Of a stretch of DNA of 64,000 nucleotides, positions 46,549-57,299 are shown in pieces. Each line of letters opens with the position of its first letter. The first letter of the stretch is position 1. The translations under genes and the position numbers were made by a program. Origin of the DNA: Pictodentalium vernedei (lineage: Eukaryota; Mollusca; Scaphopoda; Dentaliida; Dentaliidae); NCBI GenBank assembly GCA_031216915.1, contig CM062293.1:149924285-149988284 (forward strand), given 5' to 3'. The notes beneath the pieces are model-generated. The model made no database searches. It saw nothing but the letters and a program-made list of their open reading frames with translations, and had not been told where the DNA came from.

Positions 46549-47830
46549 TGTCGCAGGATTACGGGGTTGAGTGATGGAGGAAAATTTATGTTCTTATCAG
46601 TGCTCAGTCGACAGCCAGTGACTGTCGCCTGAACCCCAGTTCGAACGTAAACCTTGCCACCTTATCAATGCCCTATCCGCTTGGGACTCTTAGGATTCCT
46701 GAAGGTGCCTGGCTTACAACGCCAAAGGGTGATCAACGATAATTCACTGAAAGATTATTTATTTACATCTACGAAGAAATATAATATGAAACAAATTACT
46801 CACAAAATTATCCACAAGAATACACTAATTACGCGAATAAAAGTTTATTCTTTAGGGCCCTCGATGTCCCCCGCAGCTAGCTGTGTCAGCAGGATCAACC
46901 TCACATCATCTTCATCCTCTCACGGTTTGTGACAAATACAAAGTGTCTATTCACTTCTCGTTGCTTCCTCCTCGCAGGGCTAACTTCACCGTCAGTCGGG
47001 CTTCACACATATAATGTTCTGCTTGTGCGACTCTATCAGCGTTCTCACAGTTCAACCACAATTCAATCGGCGTCTCCCTCAGTTCACGATCACTTTGCGC
47101 CTTGTCTGGCTCTCACGGGGTTAAGTTATTCTTCGCCTTCGGATAATACTTAACAAAGCTTACATAATAATATTCTGCAAAGTGTTCTCAACATCACCAA
47201 TTCTCGCACCGTGTAAAACTATCTTATCTCGTGAACTATTCCAGCGCTTACTCGAGCTCTTAATACGGTCTCTAGACCTCAACGTTACAGCTTTTATTTC
47301 TTTGGCTACTATGCCACTACGGTTCGCAACCGTTAACAAACTACAATCGGTCCCTTACAACCCTCACAGGGTTACGACAATACGCGGACTTTCAATCTCG
47401 GTGCCTATGACCCTCGACGGCCAAGGCTAAATTCGGACCTTCTCTGAGTGCCCTCAGGCCAACTGCCTCTCAGAATTCTGCTTCACTCTTTATACAGTTG
47501 GGACGCAAAGTTTAAGCATATTAATTCTGATTTAACGAGTGCTTTGTAATTCGATATGGATAGAGATATAAATGTGAATTTTGTTTGAGATGAAAACTTT
47601 CGACATTTCGGAGACAGAATAGATGCGTAATATGGGCGTGTGTCCAGAACATGTGTGATGCTCTGGTTTCAACAATTACAATTTAACTGGTCTTAATTAC
47701 CCAGATAACGATACAGAAGAGAATAGTGTCTCTCTTACTATTGATCTGTTATCAACAAGTGCCATAATGGACATTAAATTTCATGCCTCATTTAAAATCT
47801 CAGACAAACCTATTTTCGGGGTCCGTCACA
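46549..47830 (-). mobile_element. Probable lone LTR of a retrotransposon
   Basis: On the minus strand the region begins TGTGACGGACCCCG, a typical LTR start. It has a TATA box (CTGTATAAAGAGTG, at about 47496-47483), a distinct pyrimidine/purine-skewed composition and an AATAAA signal at 46849-46844, and it may end ...CCTGCGACA at 46549. No gag or pol is next to it. No target-site duplication matches these limits, so the 3' boundary is uncertain. It could instead be an LTR plus leader, or an unrelated promoter-like repeat. Confidence 0.45.
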
Positions 47831-48722
47831 TATCTATGTTGCTTCACATTTAACCCAGGCAGAAATATTAGCGAAAATATTTACACTTTTATACAACAAA
47901 ATCGCAACTTTTAGCTATCACCTTTACAAAAATACATTTCTAGATAATACAATTGTCAAAGTATTATAGTATTGAGCCCAGGTCGCAACGTCGAAATTCT
48001 CCATCCTCTTGTGATCACATTACTGTAAAATAAAGTGGACAAAATCAAATAGAAACCTAAGATATGTGTGTCACACACATTGTCTTCCTCGTTGATATCT
48101 GATATGTTCGACTTATTCATGATCTATTTCTCTTGAATTTTCGTTCGCATGCTCATACTTACATGTTCCCCTCAGACACTGATTGCCCTGCCTCCACCAT
48201 GGGTATTTACAACTCAATATTTTTGGAGTAGTGGACAATGCCATTTGGGCATATACCACTGTATGATTTTAATATCCACATTCGAACACTCTGAATCAGG
48301 AATTGAAATTGAAAATGTTGCTCCGGTTTGAAAAAAACGATCTTGTGGTGCCATTTGGATGGGCAGTTTATTAACATCAATAGCAACGGCCCTTATTTAA
48401 ATAGTAGAGTTGCTTTCTTTGTAAATAAGTACAACTGAAAGATGTGACAGAAGATTGAAACAATTTACTAGCGGTAGTTCTTTGCACAAAACTTACTGCT
48501 TTAGTATTTGCCAAAAAGAAAAACAGGCTGATTTTTTATCGAGTCGATCGTGATTTGATCGCAAAACATTTACACTGCTTGGTCATCATTTCTTAATAAT
48601 ATATTACAAAGCAAAACAAATGAAAATCGGACCTGATATTCAATGTTCTCGCGTGTTTTCCGCCAGGTGAGATGTCACTGAGTTGTGGGAAAAAACGGAC
48701 CGAGAATTTTCAACGTATCGCA
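47831..48722. other. Unassigned sequence plus a dispersed repeat copy
   Basis: No gene recognised. 48625-48722 is the second copy of the repeat described at 46312-46405. Confidence 0.4.
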
Positions 48723-48775
48723 ATTCTTCGGCCTCCAGCCGATTTGTCGCGGCCCTCTAACGAGGCGGCCTACAT
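48723..48775 (-). mobile_element. 3' tail of a second copy of the LINE family
   Basis: Reverse-complemented, it reads GGCCGCCTCGTTAGAGGG, then CCGCGACAAATCGG and GAGGCCGAAG. This aligns with the 3' end of the LINE at 45319-45362 (GGCCTTCTCATACGAGAA, CCGCGACAAATCAG, CCGGCCGAAG). The hairpin stem differs on both sides but still pairs. Only the tail is present. Confidence 0.72.
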
Positions 48776-49425
48776 TAATCCCATCCCCCGCCAAGTTCAT
48801 AAAATGAAACATTGGATGAGATAAATAGAAGTCTTGAAGTTTGATGTAGTAATCTATGCACTGAACAGGCGCCTTTCAAAATATAAAATCGTTACATTTG
48901 CAGACAGCCTCTTATTGAAGATTCACGAAACTACAGAAGGTATCAAATTGTGTGGGATAGTTTGACAGAAAGATTAGGTTTGACAAAACACTAAACAATG
49001 GCATATTGTCATCACTGCTTTCTACGTAAACTACAACAAGTTTGGGTTTATTCATATGCAATACTGATATTCAATTATATTTGAATGCAGTATTCACAAG
49101 GACTCCGGTCCCATAGCTTTTAATGAATCCAAATGAATGAAATCATTCCAGTTTACCAAGATGATGAGAATTCGTCACTACATTTGGAATACTTTTAAAT
49201 ATCTTATTTTTCTAGGTTTCAACAATCAACACGAACAGATGAAATAACTAACCATTCAACAGAATATTTGACAGAAAGATCAAAGGGGTGAGTATTTTAT
49301 CAACTGGGTCGTCCCTTCCGGAAAACGTTCTATGCTCATTCATTTTATTGTTAACCATTTATATGAAGCTTCATATGATACATTTGTATTTCAGAAATTT
49401 ATATCGGAAAGTATTTCTATCCTCT
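48776..49425. other. Unassigned sequence
   Basis: Nothing recognised. Confidence 0.45.
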
Positions 49426-49676
49426 TTAACCCTTTACCTAACATGAAAAGCAGACGACACTTGCAAACAAAATTCTTGAATAACTAATTTTTTTCATTTT
49501 TTGTGTCAAAAACATAGGTTATGACCCTCATTGGAACGAGCTCGACGAGCTCGTTCCAAAGAGGGTCATAACCTATGTTTTTGACACAAAAAAATGAAAA
49601 TTATATTGAAAATTAATTGGCGATGTTAAAGAATAGCGCTGACCAGATTTTGCCGTTACGTTGGGTAAAGGGTTGA
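49426..49676. mobile_element. TTAA-type MITE, sub-family A, inverted orientation
   Basis: TTAACCCTTTACCTAACATG opens it (the end that is on the right in the 20.6-kb copy) and GTTACGTTGGGTAAAGGG closes it. The centre is ATAGGTTATGACCCTCATTGG with an ACGAGCTCGACGAGCTCGT apex. Arms are nearly perfect. Confidence 0.92.
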
Positions 49677-50436
49677 ACATAAGCAGCAGGACATTGCTAT
49701 TCTCGAATCAAAATATCTCTTTTTTAAAAAATATCTATTTATATATTTGGGATGTTTTTTAAATATCACATGTAATCACGGATTATACTCTTTATTTACA
49801 AGGCTGTTTGCACGATGTTCATTTTTGTCTAATGTTTTATTATCTCCCTTGGAGAGTGTAGCAGTGACTCTTTTCGCTGCAGTGTTTGTCTTCTGAGAAT
49901 TTTACTGCCAATACAACAGGCGTGAAACACAAAATCTGGATCAGAGTGCAATAATGTCGGCGGCACAGATATAAACCATTTGCTAACAGTGAAAGTAATA
50001 TTAAAATCTAATTAGGTAGGTAAATAGACGTTCCTGGTTTGTATTCCTGAAGTTATGAGGCCAATATTCTCAATATGCACCCATTTACACTCTTAAAACC
50101 ATATTTTATGTACATGTATACAGGGAAAGATCTGGAATTTAGCGCATCCATATTCGGATGACTCTTTACTTCTCTTCGGTATATTCGCATTCGTTTTCAA
50201 TCATTCCGTGGAGTCATTTTTGCGAGTTCAAAACTTCGCTCTCGCAATTATAATAATAAAAAATCATAATATTCTCTAAAACGCTGTAGCGTCAGAGGGA
50301 AAATAGAAAAAAATTAAACGTTGAGCTCCCAATCATGAAAACAATTCACTGAGTGTAACAGGTCCCATCTACATCTACAGCAAAACAATTATATATTGCC
50401 GGAGGATTCTCTGAAAAGGTGTGATTTCAGGTTCTT
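49677..50436. other. Unassigned sequence
   Basis: No gene or repeat recognised. Confidence 0.45.
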
Positions 50437-50684
50437 TTAACCCTTTACCCAACGTGACGGCGAAAACCGTCCAGCGCTATTCTCAAAAATCGTCAATTAA
50501 TTTTCAATATATTTTTCATTTTTTGACTCAAAAACATAGGTTTTGACCCCTCATTGGAACGAGCGCGTCGAGATCGTTCCAATGAGGGTCATAACCTATG
50601 TTTTTGAGACAAAAAATGAAGAAATTAGTTATTCAAGAATTTTTTTACAAATTCGTCTGCTTTTCATATTGGGTAAAGGGTTAT
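50437..50684. mobile_element. TTAA-type MITE, sub-family A
   Basis: TTAACCCTTTACCCAACGTG, AAAACCGTCCAGCGCTATTC, the palindrome with GACCCCTCATTGGAACGAG and its inversion, and the right end GTCTGCTTTTCATATTGGG are all present. It lies about 760 bp from the preceding copy, in opposite orientation. Confidence 0.92.
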
Positions 50685-51824
50685 AATTGGTTGAGGTGTA
50701 CTTGTATGACTGACAAACCAATTAGAAGTAAATAAGAAAAATCTTAGTAAGCTGAAATAAAGGCATGAACCACGGTCTCCAGTAATTCCGGAGAGCGGTA
50801 GCGTCGAAGATGGCTAAGATTTATAAACTAAATAAAGCAAAGCGCTCAGATTTTATTGATGTTTTCCTCCATTGATAGACAAGAGTCAAATATCATTCCC
50901 ATGCTGCGAGCACTGTTCAATGCAGGTTGTATAGAATTTCCAATAGTAAGTGACTTGATCTGTACCTTTCCTGGAATCATTGCACGTGATAGAACTATTA
51001 TCTCAGTGTAGTCATCATTCATTTTAAGTCGATGACTGGTCATCCAGTCACGAACATCGCCCACACAATCTTTTATCTTAGCAACTGAATAACCTATGTC
51101 ATATTCATCTGAGGGGTTTAGCGACAAGTACAACTGAGTGTCATCTGCATACAAATTGCAAGGAATATCTACCTGCCTCAAAACGTTTCCCGAAGTTGCT
51201 GTATATAACGTAAATGGAATGGGTCCGAGGACAGAGCTCTGGGAACTCCACATAAGAGTAATTTACCCCTTGAATTCGACTGAGAGATGGTTGGTTACCT
51301 GTACCTCCGATTCCATGCAAGCTGCTGCATAGTAGATAGAAGGAAAGAATGTTTTATAGTATCAAAAACAGATGAAAGATTTAGCAAGATCAAATGAACA
51401 CATCTCTGTTCACCTAATGAGCATATTATGTCATTTCATACTCGTAAACGAACAGTTTACACGATAAGCTGATAGGTTTCCAATAAGGAATTTGTAGTAA
51501 GATGCTCCATAAGTTGCTTAGCAACAACTTTTTTCCCAAATTTTAGAAATAAAAGGAAGGTTGGAAACTGGACGATAAATTTTAAGAATGTCAGGGTCAA
51601 GAGAGGGTTTCTTGATCAAGGGATTGACCAGTACTTGTTCAGCTCTGTTGGTATGCAATCTTCCTGGATGAATGACTGAATAATACTTGTGATGCATGGC
51701 GATAAACAAGCAACTGATTTTTGGACGAGAGATGTGGGAGTGGGGTCCAAATCATTTGTTTTATTAGGACTTATCACAATTAACTTTTTCTCTTCAGACT
51801 CATTTACTCAATCATTTACTGAAC

Positions 51825-52392
51825 TAGGGTTGCACGGTATATCGATAAACCGATATTTTACCTGTATTCAAACCAGTATCGATTGAATATTGGTGTAATT
51901 ACAGAAAATCGGTTTATCGTCATTATTTATTTTCCCAGAATTTAAGTTTCAAGATTTCTCGAGTTTTTTAAACTGCAGCTCTGAAGGAGTAATATTATCC
52001 ATTTACCTAATGAATCGTCAGCATCCATCCGCGTAATAGATAAACTGAGCAGTTGAAAAAAATATTATTTTTCAAAAAATTCAACAAAACCATATTATGT
52101 GACCCCTCCAATGAGGGGTCACATGATATGGTTTTGTTGAATTTTTTGGAAAAAATTCGATAAACTAATAATTAAAATAATAACTTTTGATATCGTCTGC
52201 GTTGGGTAAAGTTTTATTCGAACTACATCATCATGGCATGCTGATTGGTTCCGACTATGATTGCTCAAGTTCCTGTTATGATGGTGCGTATGTTCAGATA
52301 TCTGAACAGTCTATTGATATGCCGGTACACCGCGGTATTTTTTGGAATTCCGATACCGGTCGGTATTCAGTTTCAAATACCGTGCAGCCCTA
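51825..52392. mobile_element. Non-autonomous hAT-like transposon inside the LINE
   Basis: TAGGGTTGCACGGTAT at the left is inverted as ATACCGTGCAGCCCTA at the right (15 of 16 match). The flanking octamers TACTGAAC (51817-51824) and CACTGAAC (52393-52400) differ at one base. An 8-bp duplication and this TIR type fit the hAT superfamily. No transposase is encoded. A sub-family B MITE is nested in it (51995-52215). Confidence 0.88.
51995..52215. mobile_element. TTAA-type MITE, sub-family B, apex lost, nested in the hAT element
   Basis: TTATCCATTTACCTAATG at the left; GATATCGTCTGCGTTGGGTA at the right. The hairpin is GTGACCCCTCCAATGAGGGG followed by TCAC: the GGAACGAGCTC apex is deleted so the stems meet. 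It must be younger than the hAT insertion. Confidence 0.87.
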
Positions 52393-52866
52393 CACTGAAC
52401 TGAACTCCGTCCAAGTATAACCGACTCGCAAGTCAGAAAAGGAAGGTTCAGTTATAACTTCAGCGTTTTTGTTCAAAAGTTCCATCTTGTTGGTGAAATA
52501 ATTGCTAAAACGATTGGCCAATTCTTGGGCATAATCTGAAAGAATTTTGTGTGTCAGAAATAGGTTGTGTTTTATTGTCAGTTCATTTTTATAAGCTAGT
52601 GCAATACTCCCTCCCCTGGTTCCACGTGCTAAATTAACAGTATTATAGCATCTGGGTTCCAGTTGTGCTAAAACTGGTCGGCCCTTGTCGTCACCATCTA
52701 GCCAAGTTTCATTCAGTGCGAGTAAATCTACCGATTTATCCTCCACAAAATGGCAAATATCAGAAGTTTTTCCTTTAAGAGACATATTGTTATAAAGTGC
52801 TAGGGTTGTGAAAGTTTGCGGCCCCGTACAGTCAGGTTGTTTTCTATTCACTTTGATTACGTACAC

Positions 52867-53283
52867 CTATTTAACACTCTACTAGGTGAAGTGTGAGGGT
52901 GTCTGCGATGCATGACACATTGTATTTTCTTTACCTTAAAGCTAATGGAATTTTTAAAGCAATATTCAGGCCAAAGAAGCCTTATTTTTTCATTTTTTTA
53001 AGACAAAAGTTTTTATGTAATTCAACTCAGGACTCATATTTTACGAGAAAAGAGTACAATCGCAAACAAATTGTGTACATCTTTGCTCTAGATAATATCA
53101 ACCAATCAAAGATGCCGTTTTATATCCGTTTAGAATGACAGATGCAGTGAATCGTTGACGAATAACCTGGGTGTATACCTCATGACACATAGACCACCTG
53201 TCACATGGAAGGTCTCTGTGATCGGTGTATTTTTTCGTTGTGCAGCAGGCACGTGTACATTTAAAAGTTATACACAATGGACT
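52867..53283. other. Unassigned sequence
   Basis: No gene recognised. The final 12 bases (ACACAATGGACT) are the left target duplication of the 5S-type SINE. Confidence 0.55.
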
Positions 53284-53733
53284 AGGGGACGCGGTGGCGT
53301 TGCGGTAACCGGTTCTCGTCAGATCACCGAAGTTAAGCAACGTCGAGCCCGGTTAGTCCTTGGATAAGCGACCGTCTGAGCGATCGATTCGGACTCCTGC
53401 GCTGTTTCCTTAAGCAAGGCACTTAACCCCGATTGTCCACATGTGGGCACGATGGCGCCGTGCACTAAGGCGTACTGCACGTCGATTGTACGCACTGTGT
53501 CCTTGGGCAGGGCACTTAACCCCGATTATCCTCATGGGGGAACTGCACGTCGATGGGGCGCATGTCTTCAACCAATCTGACCCTGCCTGTGCTACAGTGC
53601 GGAGTTATGATGTTGGTGAGCTGGCAGCTCGGTGATTCTCTCCAAGTCCTCCAGCTTCCTCCACCCGTAAAACTGTCACCGACACGATATGACCATGACT
53701 GTTAAAGTGTCGTTAAACCTTAATAAATAAATA
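53284..53733 (+). mobile_element. 5S rRNA-derived SINE (SINE3-like) with duplicated body
   Basis: The head (53284-about 53395) resembles 5S rRNA, including its internal promoter: GTTCTCGTCAGATCACCGAA, GTTAAGCAACGTCGAGCC (A box), TTAGTCCTTGGATAAGCGAC (intermediate element/C box region) and CGTCTGAGCGATCG. It continues into the same body and tail as the tRNA-type SINEs (CTTCCTCCACCCGTAAAACT, GTCGTTAAACCTTAATAAAT). A body module is present twice (GCAAGGCACTTAACCCCGAT at 53415, GCAGGGCACTTAACCCCGAT at 53509). ACACAATGGACT (53272-53283) and ACACAACGGACT (53734-53745) flank it as a target-site duplication. RNA polymerase III would transcribe it. Confidence 0.93.
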
Positions 53734-53745
53734 ACACAACGGACT

Positions 53746-54010
53746 TTTGCGGGCGTTTCACTTCGCTGATTTTAATTGTAATTTACAGTCGGTGCCAGAC
53801 GCAATTGCATCTGCACCCGTCTTCCACGAGGGGTTTCGTATTCACACACGTCCATCTGTAATCGTTCCAACATCTTTCTGTTTACAGACCGAATTAGCAT
53901 GAAAATCGACATGGAGGTTATCGCAAATTTATGACTCGATAATCTCTGCGAAAGTGTGGACAGACTACTACTGTTTTAGCAACTATTAAAATGAAAGGAT
54001 CAGAAATTTT
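53746..54010. other. Unassigned sequence
   Basis: Short spacer with no recognised feature. Confidence 0.5.
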
Positions 54011-54356
54011 CGGAAGCCCTTTAGGGTCAACATGTGTAGCGGGGAGATCGAGCATTGCAAATATTCGCAATACATTGCGAATATTCGCATTGAACATTGC
54101 GAATATTCGCACTTAACATTACGAATATTCGCAATGAACATTGCGACTATTCGCATTCTGCTTTGTGAATATTCGCATTCAGTTTTGCGAATATTCGCAT
54201 TCAACATTGCGAATGTTTGCATTCAATTGCAATGTTGAATGCGAATATTCACAATGTTGAATGCGAATATTCGCAATGTTGAATTCGAATATTCGCAATG
54301 TGAATGCGAATATTCGCAGTGCTCCCACTACACATGTTGGCCCCAATGGGCTTCCG
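54011..54356. mobile_element. Foldback element built on a palindromic minisatellite
   Basis: Ends CGGAAGCCCTTTAGGGTCAA (plus CATGTGTAG) and the inversion CTACACATGTTGGCCCC..GGGCTTCCG bracket the element. The interior holds about a dozen ~22-bp units of the type GAATATTCGCATTGAACATT in one orientation, then the inverted orientation after a switch near 54225. Most units contain GCGAATATTCGC or a one-base variant, itself a perfect 12-bp palindrome (five exact copies). No coding function; translated frames give repetitive peptides only. Confidence 0.88.
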
Positions 54357-54874
54357 TACAAATTTGTTCATACAGAATTTCAGTACACACTGACCATACA
54401 AACAAATCCATAATACTGTGTGTGTTTTGTGTTATTTGGATTTACTGGTGGTCAGATTGCTTATTTGAGAAGTATTTACAGAAAGTTGTTTCTATCATTT
54501 GTCGCTTTCTATTAAAACAGTATCATTCAGTCAATGAGCGAATGCATTTGGTGGAATATGTTATCATACGAACCCAGTTATATACTTCTAACGTGTTCGA
54601 ATCCCAAAAAAGAAGAAAATATAGTTGCAAACCTTTCAACTCTATGTTCACGAATGACCTCTTCCCATACAATATTATATAATACAAATTGGCGGTACCA
54701 TCGCGTGTTTGCAGACAAACGCGGTACAAACTAATCTCACAACATTGCAATGCAGATAAATTAAATTATAACTGATTCTCCTCAATTGGTTATCATCATT
54801 TATTTCGCAAGCTGAACGACTGTCATTGCAAAATGTATTGGAAGAATTAATGAGCGTTGTTTGATAAATACATA
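54357..54874. other. Unassigned sequence
   Basis: No gene or repeat recognised. Confidence 0.45.
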
Positions 54875-55016
54875 TTATCGCTACAGTGAAGTTATCTGGG
54901 TCGTCGTATCACGTCGAGTTGAGGACGTCAGATCGCCGAATCAAACGTGCATCCGGCGATCTGACCTCCTCAACGAGACGTGATGCGACGACCCAGATCA
55001 GTTCACTGTAGCGGTA
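54875..55016. mobile_element. ~140-bp palindromic MITE
   Basis: ATCGCTACAGTGAAGTTATC is inverted at the right as GATCAGTTCACTGTAGCGGT. The inner arms GAGTTGAGGACGTCAGATCG/CGATCTGACCTCCTCAACGA also pair. The arms are GC-richer than the surroundings. Single copy in the window. Confidence 0.82.
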
Positions 55017-57091
55017 AAAGGTTTATTATATGACATATGGTTCAACATCGCATGCCAACGCAAGCAATTAACAATTCCTCCACGTTTTTTTTGGTAAATT
55101 GGATTGAAATAAAAAAGAACTATTTTTGTTTACACTTATTTTTGTAACAGGTGCACACATTCCCCGATGCTCATGAATACGATAAAAGGATACCATGAAT
55201 ATGATAATAAAAAAAACAGGACCGCCGTTCGAGCACACCCATTCCAGCTCGTAGTAACGTACTCTCTGCGACCGGAACAGCTAATTTTGCGAATTCGAAC
55301 ACACCCGTAAGTTGTCTGTCATACCATAGTGGTGCGGAATCGGATTCTACACTGTGGATTTTCAGGGGACCAGGAAAAGATCCTTAAAGAGTAGTGATAT
55401 TTAGCGGTTACATTAGATAGTCATATAATAATATATATTAGAACTACTTTATGAAGCTGTGTAATGAAGTGTTTAGCCTTTTCCCAATCAGTATCTCAAT
55501 TCCTCCAAATACTGTACACAAAATCGTCATTTCGATCTGAACGTTCCTTTTCATTTTTGAATTCACATCAAACCTTATGAACGGCATTTGCACAAGCTAT
55601 AAGCTATGGTATAAGCTATGGTATAAAAAGTAATTGTGTCAGTTATTTAGGGGCAAAGATATAGTTACCGTTACTACGGGATATGTTTGTTTTACAATGC
55701 TGGCGAAGTTGTTTACCTTGTAGTGCATGCTTAGAAAATGATGTTTTCGACTTACTGTTGAAACGGGGCTACCTGGAGTGTGTTGAAAGAGTACGTTACA
55801 TATTGCCATCATATACTTAATAAATAGAACTTCAGAAATGGGGGTATTGACATTGTTGGTCATTCAAATTGGCCTCGGAAACTAAACAAGCATAACCAAA
55901 AGGGCAGTACTGAAATCACAAAAACGGTTTTTTTCTCGATCAGATCACCAGTGGTTAAAACTTCATATATTGCGACCTCGAAACTGGATCAAGACACATA
56001 ATCGAAAATGACATCTGAGATTCAATGTTCCCGCATGTCTCTTAACTTGTAAAATTATACAGTGTTGTGGAGAGGAAAGTAGGCAGAGAATTTCGATCGG
56101 GGTGCGACCAGGTCGTGATCCGATCAAAATTATCTGTCCACTTTCGTAATCATTGTTCCGTAGTGTACTTTATTGTTCTGCTTGTTTTAGGGATTTTTCT
56201 TTATTTTCAATGATTATGTAAATGCTTGGTGAAGTTTTCTAGCCATTAGCACACAAGAGAAGAGAAACAAACGTTTGTGTAGAATCTGACATTTATAACA
56301 TATCATAAGGTGATATTTCTTGCATTTGTACAATAACACATAACCACAAAATATGACCATATATTACATATGTGAAACAACATACAAAACAGAAGAAGAA
56401 ATATCAAGACTGTCATTTCAAATCCAAAATCTGGCGTAGTTGAAACAAATACATTATCAGAGATTCGTTCTAATTTTTTATGTGACGAATGTTGACTTTT
56501 TACCATTGAATACCTCTCTTGGAATTTAACTTTCTTCAAGAGTCTTGTGCATTTTTAACAGACTAACGATGACATTAATTTGACGAATACTTTGTTTGTA
56601 ACGAAGAAAATGGCACTGCCTTGGTAATTACATACAAACAGCAGCTTGTGGTGTATTCGAGAGTTTTGCATGACATCATTAGCAAATATTTGTATCTATT
56701 GTTTTCGACGATAAATCGTCAGATGAACTTCCAGATGTTTATGTCAGTACATGGAATAAGCTCTTTTAGACATCCATGTTCGTATCTTTTTCCAGTATAG
56801 TTGGAATAAACTTCTTAAAATATAGTTAAACAAAAATAAAATTAAACTGGTTATTGTTTTGATTCGTGTGATTGGCAGTTGGCTCGTGCTCTCCTTGCTT
56901 TTATACAGGTGAGCAGGCCTTCACCAGAGTAAACTTTGCGAGTGCAAACATTTGCTCTCACAATTTAGTTCGCCAGTCCAAGATACACTTGCGAAAATTT
57001 TATACACCTTTGATCCAGACGAGGCCAACTAATCAAAGCAGTCGTTTTATTATGTGTCGAATGACAAATTTAATTCATTGCCGCCGAAAAT
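55017..57091. other. Unassigned sequence plus a dispersed repeat copy
   Basis: No gene recognised. 56005-56105 is the third copy of the repeat at 46312-46405. Confidence 0.4.
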
Positions 57092-57180
57092 AAATCTAGA
57101 GTGTATGCGTCTTAACTGCACACATAGATCTACTACATTGTGTGTAGATATGTGTGTTAAGAGGTATGCACTCTAGATTT
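57092..57180. mobile_element. 89-bp foldback MITE
   Basis: AAATCTAGAGTGTATGCGTC, then TTAAC, is inverted as GTTAAGAGGTATGCACTCTA, then GATTT. An inner ACACATAGATCTAC/GTAGATATGTGT stem extends the pairing almost to the loop. Confidence 0.82.
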
Positions 57181-57299
57181 TTAGTGAGCGTGGTATTTTG
57201 TGCTTGTTGATTGCAGTTTTCAAGTGTTAATACGTATGGAAAGGCATGGCATTCATTTCATTAGTTTAGACTGTGATATTCTATGATTTATATATATTT

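Larger units (their letters stand above)
50840..52866 (-). pseudogene. L2/CR1-like LINE remnant
   Basis: Minus-strand fragments occur in LINE order. 52866-52560: endonuclease start (SVDLLALNETWLDGDD with the catalytic Glu, and GGSIALAYKNEL). 52520-52395: linker ANRFSNYFTNKMELLNKN. 51660-51518: RT entry NPLIKKPSLDPDILKIYRPV, SNLPFISKIWEK. 51400-51320: VFDTIKHSFLL (RT Asp box). 51250-50846: NLYADDTQLYLSLNPSD (YADD catalytic box), RDWMTSHRLKMNDDYTEIIV and LTIGNSIQPALNSARSMGMI. Most of the endonuclease is deleted between the first two blocks, and frames change several times. The LYADDTQLY form is characteristic of L2/CR1-type elements. A hAT element interrupts it at 51825-52392. Confidence 0.9.

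Noticed and set aside
53284-53395. A functional 5S rRNA gene
   Set aside because: Only the internal-promoter region resembles 5S; the sequence runs into a SINE body and is bounded by target-site duplications.
54011-54356. CRISPR array
   Set aside because: Units are contiguous with no unique spacers, change orientation at the centre, and lie in eukaryotic transposon-rich DNA.
53986-54361. Repetitive peptides rich in NIRNVECEYSQ as a real repeat protein
   Set aside because: They are translations of the 22-bp minisatellite, open on both strands because of its palindromic units.
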